Below, piece by piece: positions 1 to 6,309 of a stretch of DNA of 8,896 nt. This stretch comes from Clostridia bacterium (lineage in GTDB: Bacteria; Bacillota; Clostridia; Oscillospirales; CAG-272): the NCBI GenBank assembly GCA_900754175.1, contig CAAEBS010000013.1, forward strand, positions 1 through 8,896, given 5' to 3'. Position numbers and translations under genes: made by a program. Below the pieces are notes generated by a model that worked only from the letters and a program-made list of their open reading frames with translations, did no database searches and was not told the DNA's origin. How positions within the stretch are numbered: the stretch's first letter is position 1; each line of letters starts with the position of its first letter.

Positions 1-25
1 AAAAGTTTTCCCCGCCTCCCCCTAT

Positions 26-1759
26 TCAATTCACTTCCAACATTCCGCTGTTGGGAACTTCAAAAGCGTGGACGCCGGTTGAGAGCGTGTATTTTTGCTG
101 GGAAATGACGTGCCCGGTGCAATCGTGAATGACGATGGTGCAGGGGCGGGGGGCGCCTTCGTTCTGCAGGTACAGAGAGGAATTGCCGGTGGCATTTATC
201 AGAGCGGTCGGCTTATGGAAGCCGGCTTTCAGAACCGGGTCAGAGTAGGCAACGGCGATCATTTCCTCGTCGCTTTCCGCACGTACCTGACTGTAAAGGG
301 TTTCCGGATGGTCGGCGTGCAGGTCGCTGTCCAGGAGCGTTTTGCGGTGCTTCTGCCAGAAATCCAGATAGAATTTCAGCACGTTCCGGTGCGTCTCCGG
401 AATCTTATCCAGCATAACCGAGATCTGCGGCACGCAGAACAGGGTGGTAATCATCTGGTACGCCACCGCCTCCGGCTTGTCGTCGCTGTGCCACATCAGC
501 ATATCCGAGTGCACCGGAACTTTGCCGAGGAAGTAGCGCAGATCCACGCTGTTTACCCGGTTTTTCAGCGGATCGTCCGGGCAGTCGTTCACCCGGATCA
601 TATTGCCGTATTTCCGGATCGCCGGACCGAAATAGGTCTGGCGGAATTCAATCAGAATATCAGGCTTGAGGGCACGGAGCGTTTTGGAAATGCCGCTGAG
701 AAGCTTATCCACACCCTCCTCAAGAGACAAGGTGTCCCAGCGGGGGTCAAAGGTCTTGGTGTTCGGATTCAGCCCGAACGAGTCGATGAAATCCAGCTTG
801 AAGCCGTCCAGATCCCAGTCGTCCACCGCCTTTGCGTACAGTCCGATCAGGTAATCCCGCACCTCGGGGTAGCGGGGATCCAGCGCCTCCCATTCCTTGC
901 CGATCGAACCGAGCGTCATGTCGTGGAAGCGCCCGAACGCTTCGGTCTGCTTGCCGATAAAGGGCACCGAATACCAGAGCACGAATTTCATGTCGAGGTT
1001 GTGGATCTCATCCACAAATTTCCGCATATCGGCAATTTTTCCGGGGGCGACCTGCCAGTTTCCGCACTGAGCATAGCCACGGGAAACGTCGTCGGTCTGC
1101 CAGCCGTCGTCCACGATCACGGTTTTCATGCCGTACTCTCTGGCAAGACGACACTGCTCCACAATTGCAGGCACGTCGATCATCTGGTGGAAAGAATACC
1201 AGCAGGAATAGACTGCTTCCCGTGCCGCCTGCGGGACGTAGGCGTAGGAATAGCCGCCCTGTTCGACCCAGAACCGGTCAGCCGCCCGCAAAGCGTCCTC
1301 GTAACGGACCTTTCTGCGGTCAAGCCGGATGGTGGTACGGTAGGTGGTAATGGGGTTGATAGGCTGGGTGAAAAAGCTTACGCCGCAGGTGATCATACCG
1401 TTTTCCTCAATAACGCCGCCGGAGATCTCGGTGGGCGTTTCGGCGTCGGAAATGGCGACGGTCAGGCGGTTCTCGGAGGAATTGGAGATCCAGGAATAGA
1501 TCGGGGCGCAGGAGGCAAGGCGGGAGGGGTTGCGCTTTTTGTTCCAGTTCGGTCCCAGCGTGCGCTCAAAGGAAGAGTTGGAGCGCAGAGCGGCGCAGAT
1601 GTCCACGCACGCCTCCTGCCACCGGATGATGACCGGTTTCGGGGCGCATGGCTTTTCAAAGTGGATTTCCACGTTCAGCAGAGTGATATCTTTTTCCGGT
1701 TCGACGACGTTGAGATAGACGGTGCCGGTGGAATTCCGGTTTTCACAGGTGTAATTCAT
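26..1759 (-). CDS. GH36-type glycoside hydrolase (alpha-galactosidase-like), cytoplasmic
   Basis: A 577-residue retaining glycoside hydrolase of the GH36/melibiase type, probably acting on alpha-galactosides or a related sugar inside the cell; no signal peptide is visible. A beta-rich N-terminal domain (about 1-165) precedes a TIM barrel (about 180-470) and a short C-terminal beta domain. VIVDDGWQ (214-221) matches the GH36 substrate-binding strand. GFKLDFID (319-326) gives D323 as the likely nucleophile. RVNDCPDD (389-396) gives D392 as the likely acid/base. The classic glycine-rich Cys loop of GH36 is replaced by EFRQTYFGP (371-379), and the protein is shorter than the roughly 730 residues of standard GH36 alpha-galactosidases, so specificity is uncertain. 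The start is set by AAGGAG (1767-1772 on the complement) seven bases before ATG. The open frame runs 106 codons further upstream, but that extension is basic, low-complexity and overlaps the end of holA. The gene lies downstream of holA on the same strand and may have its own promoter. Confidence 0.88.
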   Translation of the reverse strand: MNYTCENRNSTGTVYLNVVEPEKDITLLNVEIHFEKPCAPKPVIIRWQEACVDICAALRSNSSFERTLGPNWNKKRNPSRLASCAPIYSWISNSSENRLTVAISDAETPTEISGGVIEENGMITCGVSFFTQPINPITTYRTTIRLDRRKVRYEDALRAADRFWVEQGGYSYAYVPQAAREAVYSCWYSFHQMIDVPAIVEQCRLAREYGMKTVIVDDGWQTDDVSRGYAQCGNWQVAPGKIADMRKFVDEIHNLDMKFVLWYSVPFIGKQTEAFGRFHDMTLGSIGKEWEALDPRYPEVRDYLIGLYAKAVDDWDLDGFKLDFIDSFGLNPNTKTFDPRWDTLSLEEGVDKLLSGISKTLRALKPDILIEFRQTYFGPAIRKYGNMIRVNDCPDDPLKNRVNSVDLRYFLGKVPVHSDMLMWHSDDKPEAVAYQMITTLFCVPQISVMLDKIPETHRNVLKFYLDFWQKHRKTLLDSDLHADHPETLYSQVRAESDEEMIAVAYSDPVLKAGFHKPTALINATGNSSLYLQNEGAPRPCTIVIHDCTGHVISQQKYTLSTGVHAFEVPNSGMLEVN

Positions 1760-1790
1760 TTGTTTTCTCCTTAAGAAATGGCGGTGGATA

Positions 1791-1821
1791 CGTTCCGCCG
1801 GAATATAATGCCGGAAGAACG
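1791..1821. repeat. Imperfect palindrome over the GH36 promoter
   Basis: The left arm CGTTCCGCCGG (1791-1801) and right arm CCGGAAGAACG (1811-1821) are inverted copies matching at 9 of 11 positions; the two mismatches sit side by side in the middle of each arm. The 9-base AT-rich spacer AATATAATG holds the candidate -10 element. This layout suits an operator for a dimeric repressor of the glycosidase gene. The regulator is not in the window, and chance is not excluded. Confidence 0.4.
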
Positions 1822-1833
1822 GTATTCTGTCAG
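1805..1833 (-). promoter_or_regulatory. Possible promoter for the GH36 gene
   Basis: On the minus strand, CTGACA (1828-1833) is followed after exactly 17 bases by CATTAT (1805-1810), about 45 bases before the GH36 start codon. The -35 matches five of six consensus bases and the -10 four of six. A TATATT overlapping the -10 would need a 20-base spacer and is less likely. No holA terminator is visible in this gap, so readthrough from holA is also possible. Confidence 0.4.
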
Positions 1834-1845
1834 GCTTTTTGCAGT

Positions 1846-2877
1846 TTACAGACTGCAGATCAGCTTTTCGATTGAAAGATAGCCCTGCGGGGAGAGCTTG
1901 AGGGCACGGTCGGCTTCGGCGCAGAGCGCCAGCGCACGTTTCAGGCGTGCCATGGACTTTCCGGATACGCCGCCGACGTAAAGCCGGGCTTTGTACTCGT
2001 TCATTTTCAGGGTCTGGGCGAGCTCGGACTGAGGAAGTCCCTCCTCGGCAAGCGCTTTGACCGCCACAAGGTCGCATATGACCCGGGAGATCTCGGAGAG
2101 GACGATAATGGGGTCCACACGGCGGAATTTCATGACCGAAAGAGCGGAAAGCGCCTCCTCGTATTTCCCGTCCAGAATGGCGTTGGCGAGGGCAAAGGCG
2201 TCGGTTTCAATGACCGGACAGCAGACCCGGACGACGTCCTCACGGGTCACCTGCGTGCGGTTTTGCGAGAGGGCATAGAAGGCAAGCTTTTCGGTTTCCG
2301 CCGAGAGGCAGAACATAGACCTGCCGCAATAGGACACGATAAAGGCGCAGACATCCGGTGTGGCAGTGGCGCCGTGAAACGCAAGGTGCTTGCCGACCCA
2401 GGTAGCCAGCCGACCTTCGGGAATGCTTTCAAACAGGACCGGTGTGAGCGCTTCTCCGAGCTTTGAGAGCATGGCGGAGGGACGCTTGGGGGAGTTGCCC
2501 TCGTCCATCTGACCTGCCGGAACCGAAACGATCAGAATGTTGTAATCGTAATCCCGCACGGTCATGGCGGCTTCGCACAGATCCTCGATCTCGCTTGCCT
2601 TCATGGCGTTCGGGGACAGACCGTTGACGCACACCAGCTTTTTGTCGCTCATCATAGGCGGCGGCATCAGGGCGTTGACCAGAGCGGTCGGCGTGTAGTC
2701 CAGGGCGTCCAGACGGACGTCGTTGAAAAGCGCAAAGGCAGGGTCGGAGCAGACCGATTCCCGCACGGTTTTCTGCATATGGATCTTCAGATAGTCCTCG
2801 TCGCCGTAGAACAGGTAACCGCCGGACAGTCCCCGCCGTAGCTGTTTACGAAACGCTTCTTCCTTGATTATTTCCAT
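1846..2877 (-). CDS. holA: DNA polymerase III subunit delta
   Basis: The delta subunit of the clamp loader, which opens the beta sliding clamp and works with delta-prime and tau/gamma at the replication fork. The 343-residue product has the usual family length. Conserved features include YLFYGDEDYL (21-30) at the N-terminal AAA-like fold, EKLAFY (196-201) in domain II, FALANAILDGKYEEAL (228-243) opening domain III, and ADRALKLSPQGYLSIEKLI near the C-terminus, matching the family's D-x-x-x-K...E-x-L-I pattern. As usual for delta, there is no Walker A motif. The start at 2877 has AAGGAG (2888-2893 on the complement) ten bases upstream. An ATG 15 codons further upstream lies inside the promoter spacer, before the predicted transcription start, so it cannot be used from that promoter. 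The GH36 gene follows 86 bp downstream; divergent to it is the hydrolase/ABC operon. Confidence 0.95.
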   Translation of the reverse strand: MEIIKEEAFRKQLRRGLSGGYLFYGDEDYLKIHMQKTVRESVCSDPAFALFNDVRLDALDYTPTALVNALMPPPMMSDKKLVCVNGLSPNAMKASEIEDLCEAAMTVRDYDYNILIVSVPAGQMDEGNSPKRPSAMLSKLGEALTPVLFESIPEGRLATWVGKHLAFHGATATPDVCAFIVSYCGRSMFCLSAETEKLAFYALSQNRTQVTREDVVRVCCPVIETDAFALANAILDGKYEEALSALSVMKFRRVDPIIVLSEISRVICDLVAVKALAEEGLPQSELAQTLKMNEYKARLYVGGVSGKSMARLKRALALCAEADRALKLSPQGYLSIEKLICSL

Positions 2878-2912
2878 CGGTATCAGACTCCTTGTGATCG
2901 AATAACATTTAT

Positions 2913-2941
2913 ATTGTACCATAGAATTCCGTACTTTTCAA
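2913..2941 (-). promoter_or_regulatory. Sigma-A promoter of holA
   Basis: On the minus strand TTGAAA (2936-2941) and TACAAT (2913-2918) are separated by exactly 17 bases. Each hexamer matches consensus at five of six positions. Transcription should start near 2906, leaving a leader of about 30 bases with the AAGGAG site. The promoter covers the upstream in-frame ATG at 2922 and so supports the shorter holA product. Confidence 0.75.
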
Positions 2942-2966
2942 GGGGGAAGCGACGGAAATCCGGCAG

Positions 2967-2986
2967 TTTTTGCGGAATTGCAAAAA
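2967..2986. repeat. Perfect 7-bp inverted repeat in the divergent spacer
   Basis: TTTTTGC (2967-2973) and GCAAAAA (2980-2986) are perfect inverted copies around a 6-base GGAATT. Three more pairs (GGC at 2962-2964 with GCC at 2987-2989) can form across a two-base bulge. No T-run follows in either direction that would make it a terminator, so a protein-binding site or chance are the remaining readings. Confidence 0.4.
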
Positions 2987-3017
2987 GCCAGAAATTATGC
3001 GGAATTTTCGCAAAAGC
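2971..3017 (+). repeat. Two direct copies of a TGCGGAATT/GCAAAA motif upstream of the operon promoter
   Basis: TGCGGAATT occurs at 2971-2979 and again at 2998-3006, 27 bases apart. Each copy is followed by a GCAAAA(A)GC block: directly at 2980-2988 in the first copy, and after three bases at 3010-3017 in the second. The second block ends two bases before the -35 hexamer at 3020. Direct repeats abutting a -35 box are typical of activator or repressor sites. This is inferred from position; no regulator gene is nearby. Confidence 0.45.
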
Positions 3018-3019
3018 TC

Positions 3020-3048
3020 TTGACAAAAGCAGGGGAATCTATTATAAT
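3020..3048 (+). promoter_or_regulatory. Perfect-consensus sigma-A promoter of the hydrolase/ABC operon
   Basis: TTGACA (3020-3025) and TATAAT (3043-3048) are both exact consensus with the optimal 17-base spacer. Transcription should start near 3055, about 60 bases before the hydrolase start codon. It faces away from the holA promoter; the two -35 boxes are about 80 bases apart. Confidence 0.85.
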
Positions 3049-3054
3049 AAAAAT

Positions 3055-3072
3055 ATGCGTTGTAAAACGCAT
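3055..3072. repeat. Palindrome at the predicted transcription start
   Basis: ATGCGT (3055-3060) and ACGCAT (3067-3072) form a perfect 6-bp inverted repeat around TGTAAA, beginning seven bases after the -10 hexamer. It could be an operator that blocks a strong promoter, or a small stem-loop at the 5' end of the transcript. A two-codon ATG-ATG-TAG frame overlaps its right side at 3071-3079 and is probably meaningless. Confidence 0.45.
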
Positions 3073-3114
3073 GATGTAGAATAAGCGGAGCGCCGGGACA
3101 GCCGGAAAAGGAAT

Positions 3115-3798
3115 ATGGATATTTCGTTGTACTATGAGGAAAAGGGCGCAGGCTTTCCCTTGATTCTGCTTCACGGAAACGGGGAAAGTCATGAATATTT
3201 CGAGCACCAGACGGCGTATTTTGCTGGGGAATTCCGGGTGATCGCACCCGATACCCGGGGGCACGGAAGATCGCCGAGGGGCGGGGGAGAGTTTTCGATC
3301 TGCCGGTTTGCCGAGGATCTGCACGATTTTTTGGGCGAGCTGGGAATCGGAAGGGCGCACCTGCTCGGCTTTTCGGACGGTGGAAACATAGCGCTCTGCT
3401 ATGCGCTGAAATATCCGGATACGGTGGAAAAGCTGGTTCTGAACGGCGCCAATCTGACGCCTGCCGGAATCCGGCGCCGGACGCAGATTCCGATCGAGCT
3501 TGGTTACCGGATCGCCCGGCGGTTTTCTGCCAGAAGCCCGGAGGCGAAGAAGAATGCCGAGATGCTGGGACTGATGGTCAACGAGCCGGATATTTTGCCG
3601 GAAAGTCTGTCCGCATTGCGGATGCCGACCCTTGTGATCGCCGGAACGCACGATATGGTCAAACGCTCCCACACCGAGGAGATCGCCCGGAACATTCCAG
3701 GCGCCCAGCTGGTTTTTTTGCCGGGCAATCATTTTATTGCACACGAAAAGCCGGAGATATTCAACCGTGCGGTGGCGGATTTCCTCCACGGCATCTGA
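3115..3798 (+). CDS. Alpha/beta hydrolase, esterase-like
   Basis: A 227-residue alpha/beta-hydrolase fold protein with a complete apparent catalytic triad. HGNGE (20-24) forms the oxyanion-hole region, GFSDGG (85-90) is the nucleophile elbow with Ser87, GTHD (177-180) supplies Asp180, and GNHF (204-207) supplies His206. The short insert between the nucleophile strand and the acid strand implies a small cap. There is no signal peptide or membrane segment, so it should be cytoplasmic. The substrate cannot be told from sequence; carboxylesterase or a lactonase-like activity are both possible. The start codon is the only reasonable one, since an in-frame stop lies at 3082-3084 and no other ATG, GTG or TTG intervenes. 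Its ribosome binding site is weak: AAAGGA lies only two bases from ATG. It is the first gene after a consensus promoter, and the ABC ATPase follows 42 bp later, suggesting cotranscription. Confidence 0.85.
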   Translation: MDISLYYEEKGAGFPLILLHGNGESHEYFEHQTAYFAGEFRVIAPDTRGHGRSPRGGGEFSICRFAEDLHDFLGELGIGRAHLLGFSDGGNIALCYALKYPDTVEKLVLNGANLTPAGIRRRTQIPIELGYRIARRFSARSPEAKKNAEMLGLMVNEPDILPESLSALRMPTLVIAGTHDMVKRSHTEEIARNIPGAQLVFLPGNHFIAHEKPEIFNRAVADFLHGI

Positions 3799-3840
3799 AA
3801 TATATTGAAATGAAAAATCATTCAGAGAAAGGATCTATTT

Positions 3841-4551
3841 ATGCTTAACATTCAGCACCTGACCAAAACCTACGGGGATAAGAAAGCGGTGGACGATCTG
3901 TCGCTTCACATCGCTCCCGGTGAGATTTACGGTTTCATCGGACACAACGGGGCGGGGAAAACCACGACCCTGAAAGCGACGGTCGGAATTCTGCGCTTTG
4001 ATTCGGGCGAGATCACGGTCGGCGGTGTTTCGGTAAAAGAGAACCCGCTGGCGGTGAAAAAGCAGATCGCCTATATTCCCGACAATCCCGACCTGTACGA
4101 ATACATGAGCGGGATCAAATACCTGAATTTCATCGCTGACGTTTTCGGCGTGGGAAAAGCCGAGCGGGAGGAGCGCATCCGCCGCTATGCCGACGCTTTT
4201 TCGCTGACCGATGACCTGGCACAGCCGGTATCCGCCTATTCCCACGGTATGAAGCAGAAGCTGGCGATCATTTCCGCATGGATCCACGACCCGAAGCTGG
4301 TCATCATGGACGAACCCTTCGTGGGGCTTGACCCCAAGGCGGCGCATCTGCTCAAGGGCATGATGCGGGATCTTTGCGACGCCGGCGGCGCTATTTTCTT
4401 CTCTACGCACGTCCTGGAGGTCGCCGAAAAGCTCTGCGACAAGGTTGCCGTTATCAAGGGCGGCAGACTGGTGCGCTCGGGCACTATGGCAGAGGTGAAG
4501 GGCGACGAGAGCCTGGAGGAAGTGTTCCTTGAACTGGAGGGCGAGGAATGA
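3841..4551 (+). CDS. ABC transporter ATP-binding protein (exporter type)
   Basis: A 236-residue nucleotide-binding subunit that would power the permease encoded immediately downstream. Walker A is GHNGAGKTT (34-42), the signature is YSHGMKQK (133-140), Walker B is LVIMDEP (153-159) with catalytic Glu158, the D-loop is GLD (162-164), and the switch His is in STH (188-190). The Q-loop, normally with Gln after the IxYxP strand, reads AYIPDNPDLYE (77-87), with Asp81 in its place. As I recall, acidic residues there also occur in EcsA-like ATPases. The signature lacks the canonical LSGGQ form, as in many Clostridia ABC-2 exporters. AGAAAGGA (3826-3833) lies seven bases before ATG. The stop codon overlaps the permease start in an ATGA arrangement, implying translational coupling. 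The substrate is unknown. Confidence 0.93.
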   Translation: MLNIQHLTKTYGDKKAVDDLSLHIAPGEIYGFIGHNGAGKTTTLKATVGILRFDSGEITVGGVSVKENPLAVKKQIAYIPDNPDLYEYMSGIKYLNFIADVFGVGKAEREERIRRYADAFSLTDDLAQPVSAYSHGMKQKLAIISAWIHDPKLVIMDEPFVGLDPKAAHLLKGMMRDLCDAGGAIFFSTHVLEVAEKLCDKVAVIKGGRLVRSGTMAEVKGDESLEEVFLELEGEE

Positions 4552-6146
4552 TGCTGAAAACTCTGGTCAAAAAACAGATGATGGAGCTGAACCGGGGATT
4601 TTTCTATAACCAGAAGACTGGTAAGATGCGGGATAAAGGCTCCAGCATCCTGTTTATCATTCTGTATGCGTTTCTCATAATCGGCTTGCTTGGCGGTATG
4701 TTCACGCTCATGTCGGTTGCCATGTGTACGGCGCTGGTGGAGGCGGGGCTTGCCTGGCTGTACTTTGTCATTGCCAGCATGGTAGCGGTGTTCATGGGGG
4801 TGTTCGGCAGTGTGTTCAACACCTTTTCCGCCCTGTATCAGGCAAAGGACAACGACCTTTTGCTGTCGCTCCCGATTCCCGTAAGCCATATTTTGATCTC
4901 CCGCCTGATCGGCGTTTACCTGATGGGGCTGATGTTTTCCGGCGTCGTGATGATACCGGCGACGGTGGTTTACTGGATTTTCGCACCCTTTTCGGTCATG
5001 GGGATCATCGGCTCGCTTATGCTGGTTCTGCTGATCTCGGTTCTGGTTCTCGTGCTGTCCTGCCTGCTCGGCTGGGTGGTGGCAAAGATCAGCAACAAGC
5101 TGAAAAACAAGGGCTTTATTACGGCGATCGTGTCGCTTGTGTTCTTTGGCGCATATTATATGTTCTACTTCAAGGCAAGCGATTTGTTGCAGACTCTGAT
5201 CGCAAACGCCGCAACGGTCGGTGCCAAGGTCAAGGGGGCGGCGTATCCGCTGTACCTCCTCGGAAAAGCGGGGACCGGTGCGCCTCTGCCGCTTCTGATC
5301 GTGACGCTGGTGATGGCTGCCGCACTGGCGCTGACCTGGTACGTGCTTGCCCGTAGCTTTATCAAAATCGCCACCACGACCGGTGCGACCTCCAGGACAA
5401 AGTACCGGGAGAAAGCCGCACGGGTGCAGAGCGGCTTTGCGGCACTGCTTGGCAAGGAGTGCAAGCGCTTTACCGCCAGTGCTACCTATATGCTTAACTG
5501 CGGCATGGGGATCCTTCTGATGCCGATTGCCTGCGTGTTCTTCCTGATTAAAGGAGCGGCAGTGCGGGAGCTTGTCACGATGCTGGAGCTTGGAGAGGGC
5601 TTTGTGGGTGCCATTCTGATTGCCGTTATCTGTATGCTGGCGTCTATGAACGATATCACCGCTCCCTCGGTTTCGCTGGAGGGAAAGAGCATCTGGATCG
5701 TGCAGTCGCTTCCGGTCAGCGCCTGGCAGGTGTTGAAGGCAAAGCTTACGCTTCACGTGATCCTGACGGCGATCCCGGTCTTTCTCTGCTCGCTGTGCGG
5801 TGTGATCGTCCTTCGCCCGACCGTCTGGACGGCGCTTCTGATTTTCCTGTTGCCTTTGCTGTACGTGGTACTTTCCGCCTGCTTCGGGCTGTTCCTCAAC
5901 CTGCAGAGCCCCAACCTGAAATGGACCAGTGAGATCATCCCCATCAAGCAGAGCATGAGCGTGATGGTTGCCCTGTTCGGCGGCTGGGGATACGCCATTG
6001 TTATGGTCGTCGGATGTTTGGTTCTGCGAAAGATCATCCCGGCGGAGGTTATCCTTCTGGCGGTTGCGGTTCTTACCGTGGTGCTTGTGTGGTTGCTGTA
6101 TCGCTGGCTCCGGAAAAAGGGCACGGCGATTTTTGAAGCACTTTGA
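4548..6146 (+). CDS. ABC transporter permease, about 12 membrane helices, internally duplicated
   Basis: A 532-residue integral membrane protein forming the channel partner of the preceding ATPase. Hydrophobic segments lie at about 33-57, 66-92, 117-146, 150-178, 188-208, 247-269, 313-335, 352-368, 399-423, 427-452, 472-494 and 499-519. The N-terminus is short and basic. Two related cytoplasmic stretches, one per half, both contain a SLP motif followed by an amphipathic segment and a basic residue (about 97-124 and 377-404). This fits a fused two-repeat permease working with an ATPase homodimer. It resembles the roughly 530-residue ABC-2-like permeases common in Clostridia; drug, peptide or lipid export are all possible. 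ATG at 4548 overlaps the ATPase stop; GGAGG (4536-4540) lies seven bases upstream and favours it over the adjacent ATG at 4551. A terminator follows the stop by 11 bases. Confidence 0.88.
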   Translation: MMLKTLVKKQMMELNRGFFYNQKTGKMRDKGSSILFIILYAFLIIGLLGGMFTLMSVAMCTALVEAGLAWLYFVIASMVAVFMGVFGSVFNTFSALYQAKDNDLLLSLPIPVSHILISRLIGVYLMGLMFSGVVMIPATVVYWIFAPFSVMGIIGSLMLVLLISVLVLVLSCLLGWVVAKISNKLKNKGFITAIVSLVFFGAYYMFYFKASDLLQTLIANAATVGAKVKGAAYPLYLLGKAGTGAPLPLLIVTLVMAAALALTWYVLARSFIKIATTTGATSRTKYREKAARVQSGFAALLGKECKRFTASATYMLNCGMGILLMPIACVFFLIKGAAVRELVTMLELGEGFVGAILIAVICMLASMNDITAPSVSLEGKSIWIVQSLPVSAWQVLKAKLTLHVILTAIPVFLCSLCGVIVLRPTVWTALLIFLLPLLYVVLSACFGLFLNLQSPNLKWTSEIIPIKQSMSVMVALFGGWGYAIVMVVGCLVLRKIIPAEVILLAVAVLTVVLVWLLYRWLRKKGTAIFEAL

Positions 6147-6157
6147 ATATTTCCGTA

Positions 6158-6208
6158 CCGGGAGGGGGAACCTGATAGGTTCCCCCTCCCGGATTATTTT
6201 TGCTTTTT
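6158..6208 (+). terminator. Strong intrinsic terminator of the hydrolase/ABC operon
   Basis: A perfect 15-bp GC-rich stem (arms 6158-6172 and 6178-6192) with a 5-base TGATA loop is followed by the T-rich tract ATTATTTTTGCTTTTT (6193-6208). It starts 11 bases after the permease stop codon. A further T-run at 6212-6218 could act as a backup. It separates the ABC operon from the promoter of the next unit. Confidence 0.93.
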
Positions 6209-6229
6209 GGATTTTTTTGCCGTTACCCC

Positions 6230-6258
6230 TTGCAATCCAGATACTTTTTCTGTATAAT
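6230..6258 (+). promoter_or_regulatory. Sigma-A promoter of the GH42-like gene and acetyltransferase
   Basis: TTGCAA (6230-6235) and an exact TATAAT (6253-6258) are separated by 17 bases, just after the terminator. Transcription should start near 6265, about 45 bases before the start codon chosen for the glycosidase. Confidence 0.75.
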
Positions 6259-6266
6259 TAGGGGGC

Positions 6267-6280
6267 GGGCATTTTTGCCC
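6267..6280 (+). repeat. Small stem-loop at the predicted 5' end of the transcript
   Basis: GGGCA (6267-6271) and TGCCC (6276-6280) pair perfectly around TTTT, within a G-rich stretch right at the predicted transcription start. An alternative pairing of GGGGC (6262-6266) with GCCCC (6277-6281) is possible. It could be an operator, a 5'-stabilising hairpin or a chance result of G-rich sequence. Confidence 0.3.
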
Positions 6281-6309
6281 CTATTATGGGAGCATGGGAG
6301 AAAAACGAT

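Noticed and set aside
95..1774. 559-codon plus-strand open frame antisense to the GH36 gene
   Set aside because: Its codons coincide exactly with those of the GH36 gene, so it is open only because that gene uses no TTA, CTA or TCA codons here. The translation lacks recognisable motifs, while the minus strand encodes a clear GH36 enzyme.
1841..1856. GCAGT-TTACAG-ACTGC inverted repeat at the end of holA, considered as a terminator
   Set aside because: In the direction of holA transcription the stem is followed by A residues and not T residues, and the stem is only 5 bp.
2995..3789. 264-codon minus-strand open frame across the hydrolase and its promoter
   Set aside because: It covers a complete hydrolase with catalytic triad on the other strand and two well-placed regulatory elements; its composition is shadow-like.
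3802..3824. Possible hairpin or promoter in the 42-bp gap before the ABC ATPase
   Set aside because: The TGAAATGA/TCATTCA match needs a bulge and is AT-rich, no T-run follows, and no -35/-10 pair with good spacing is present. Cotranscription with the hydrolase is simpler.
4236..5756. 506-codon minus-strand open frame antisense to the ABC genes
   Set aside because: It is codon-aligned with the permease and very rich in His, Gln, Arg and Asp, the usual look of an antisense shadow. The membrane protein and ATPase on the plus strand explain the region fully.
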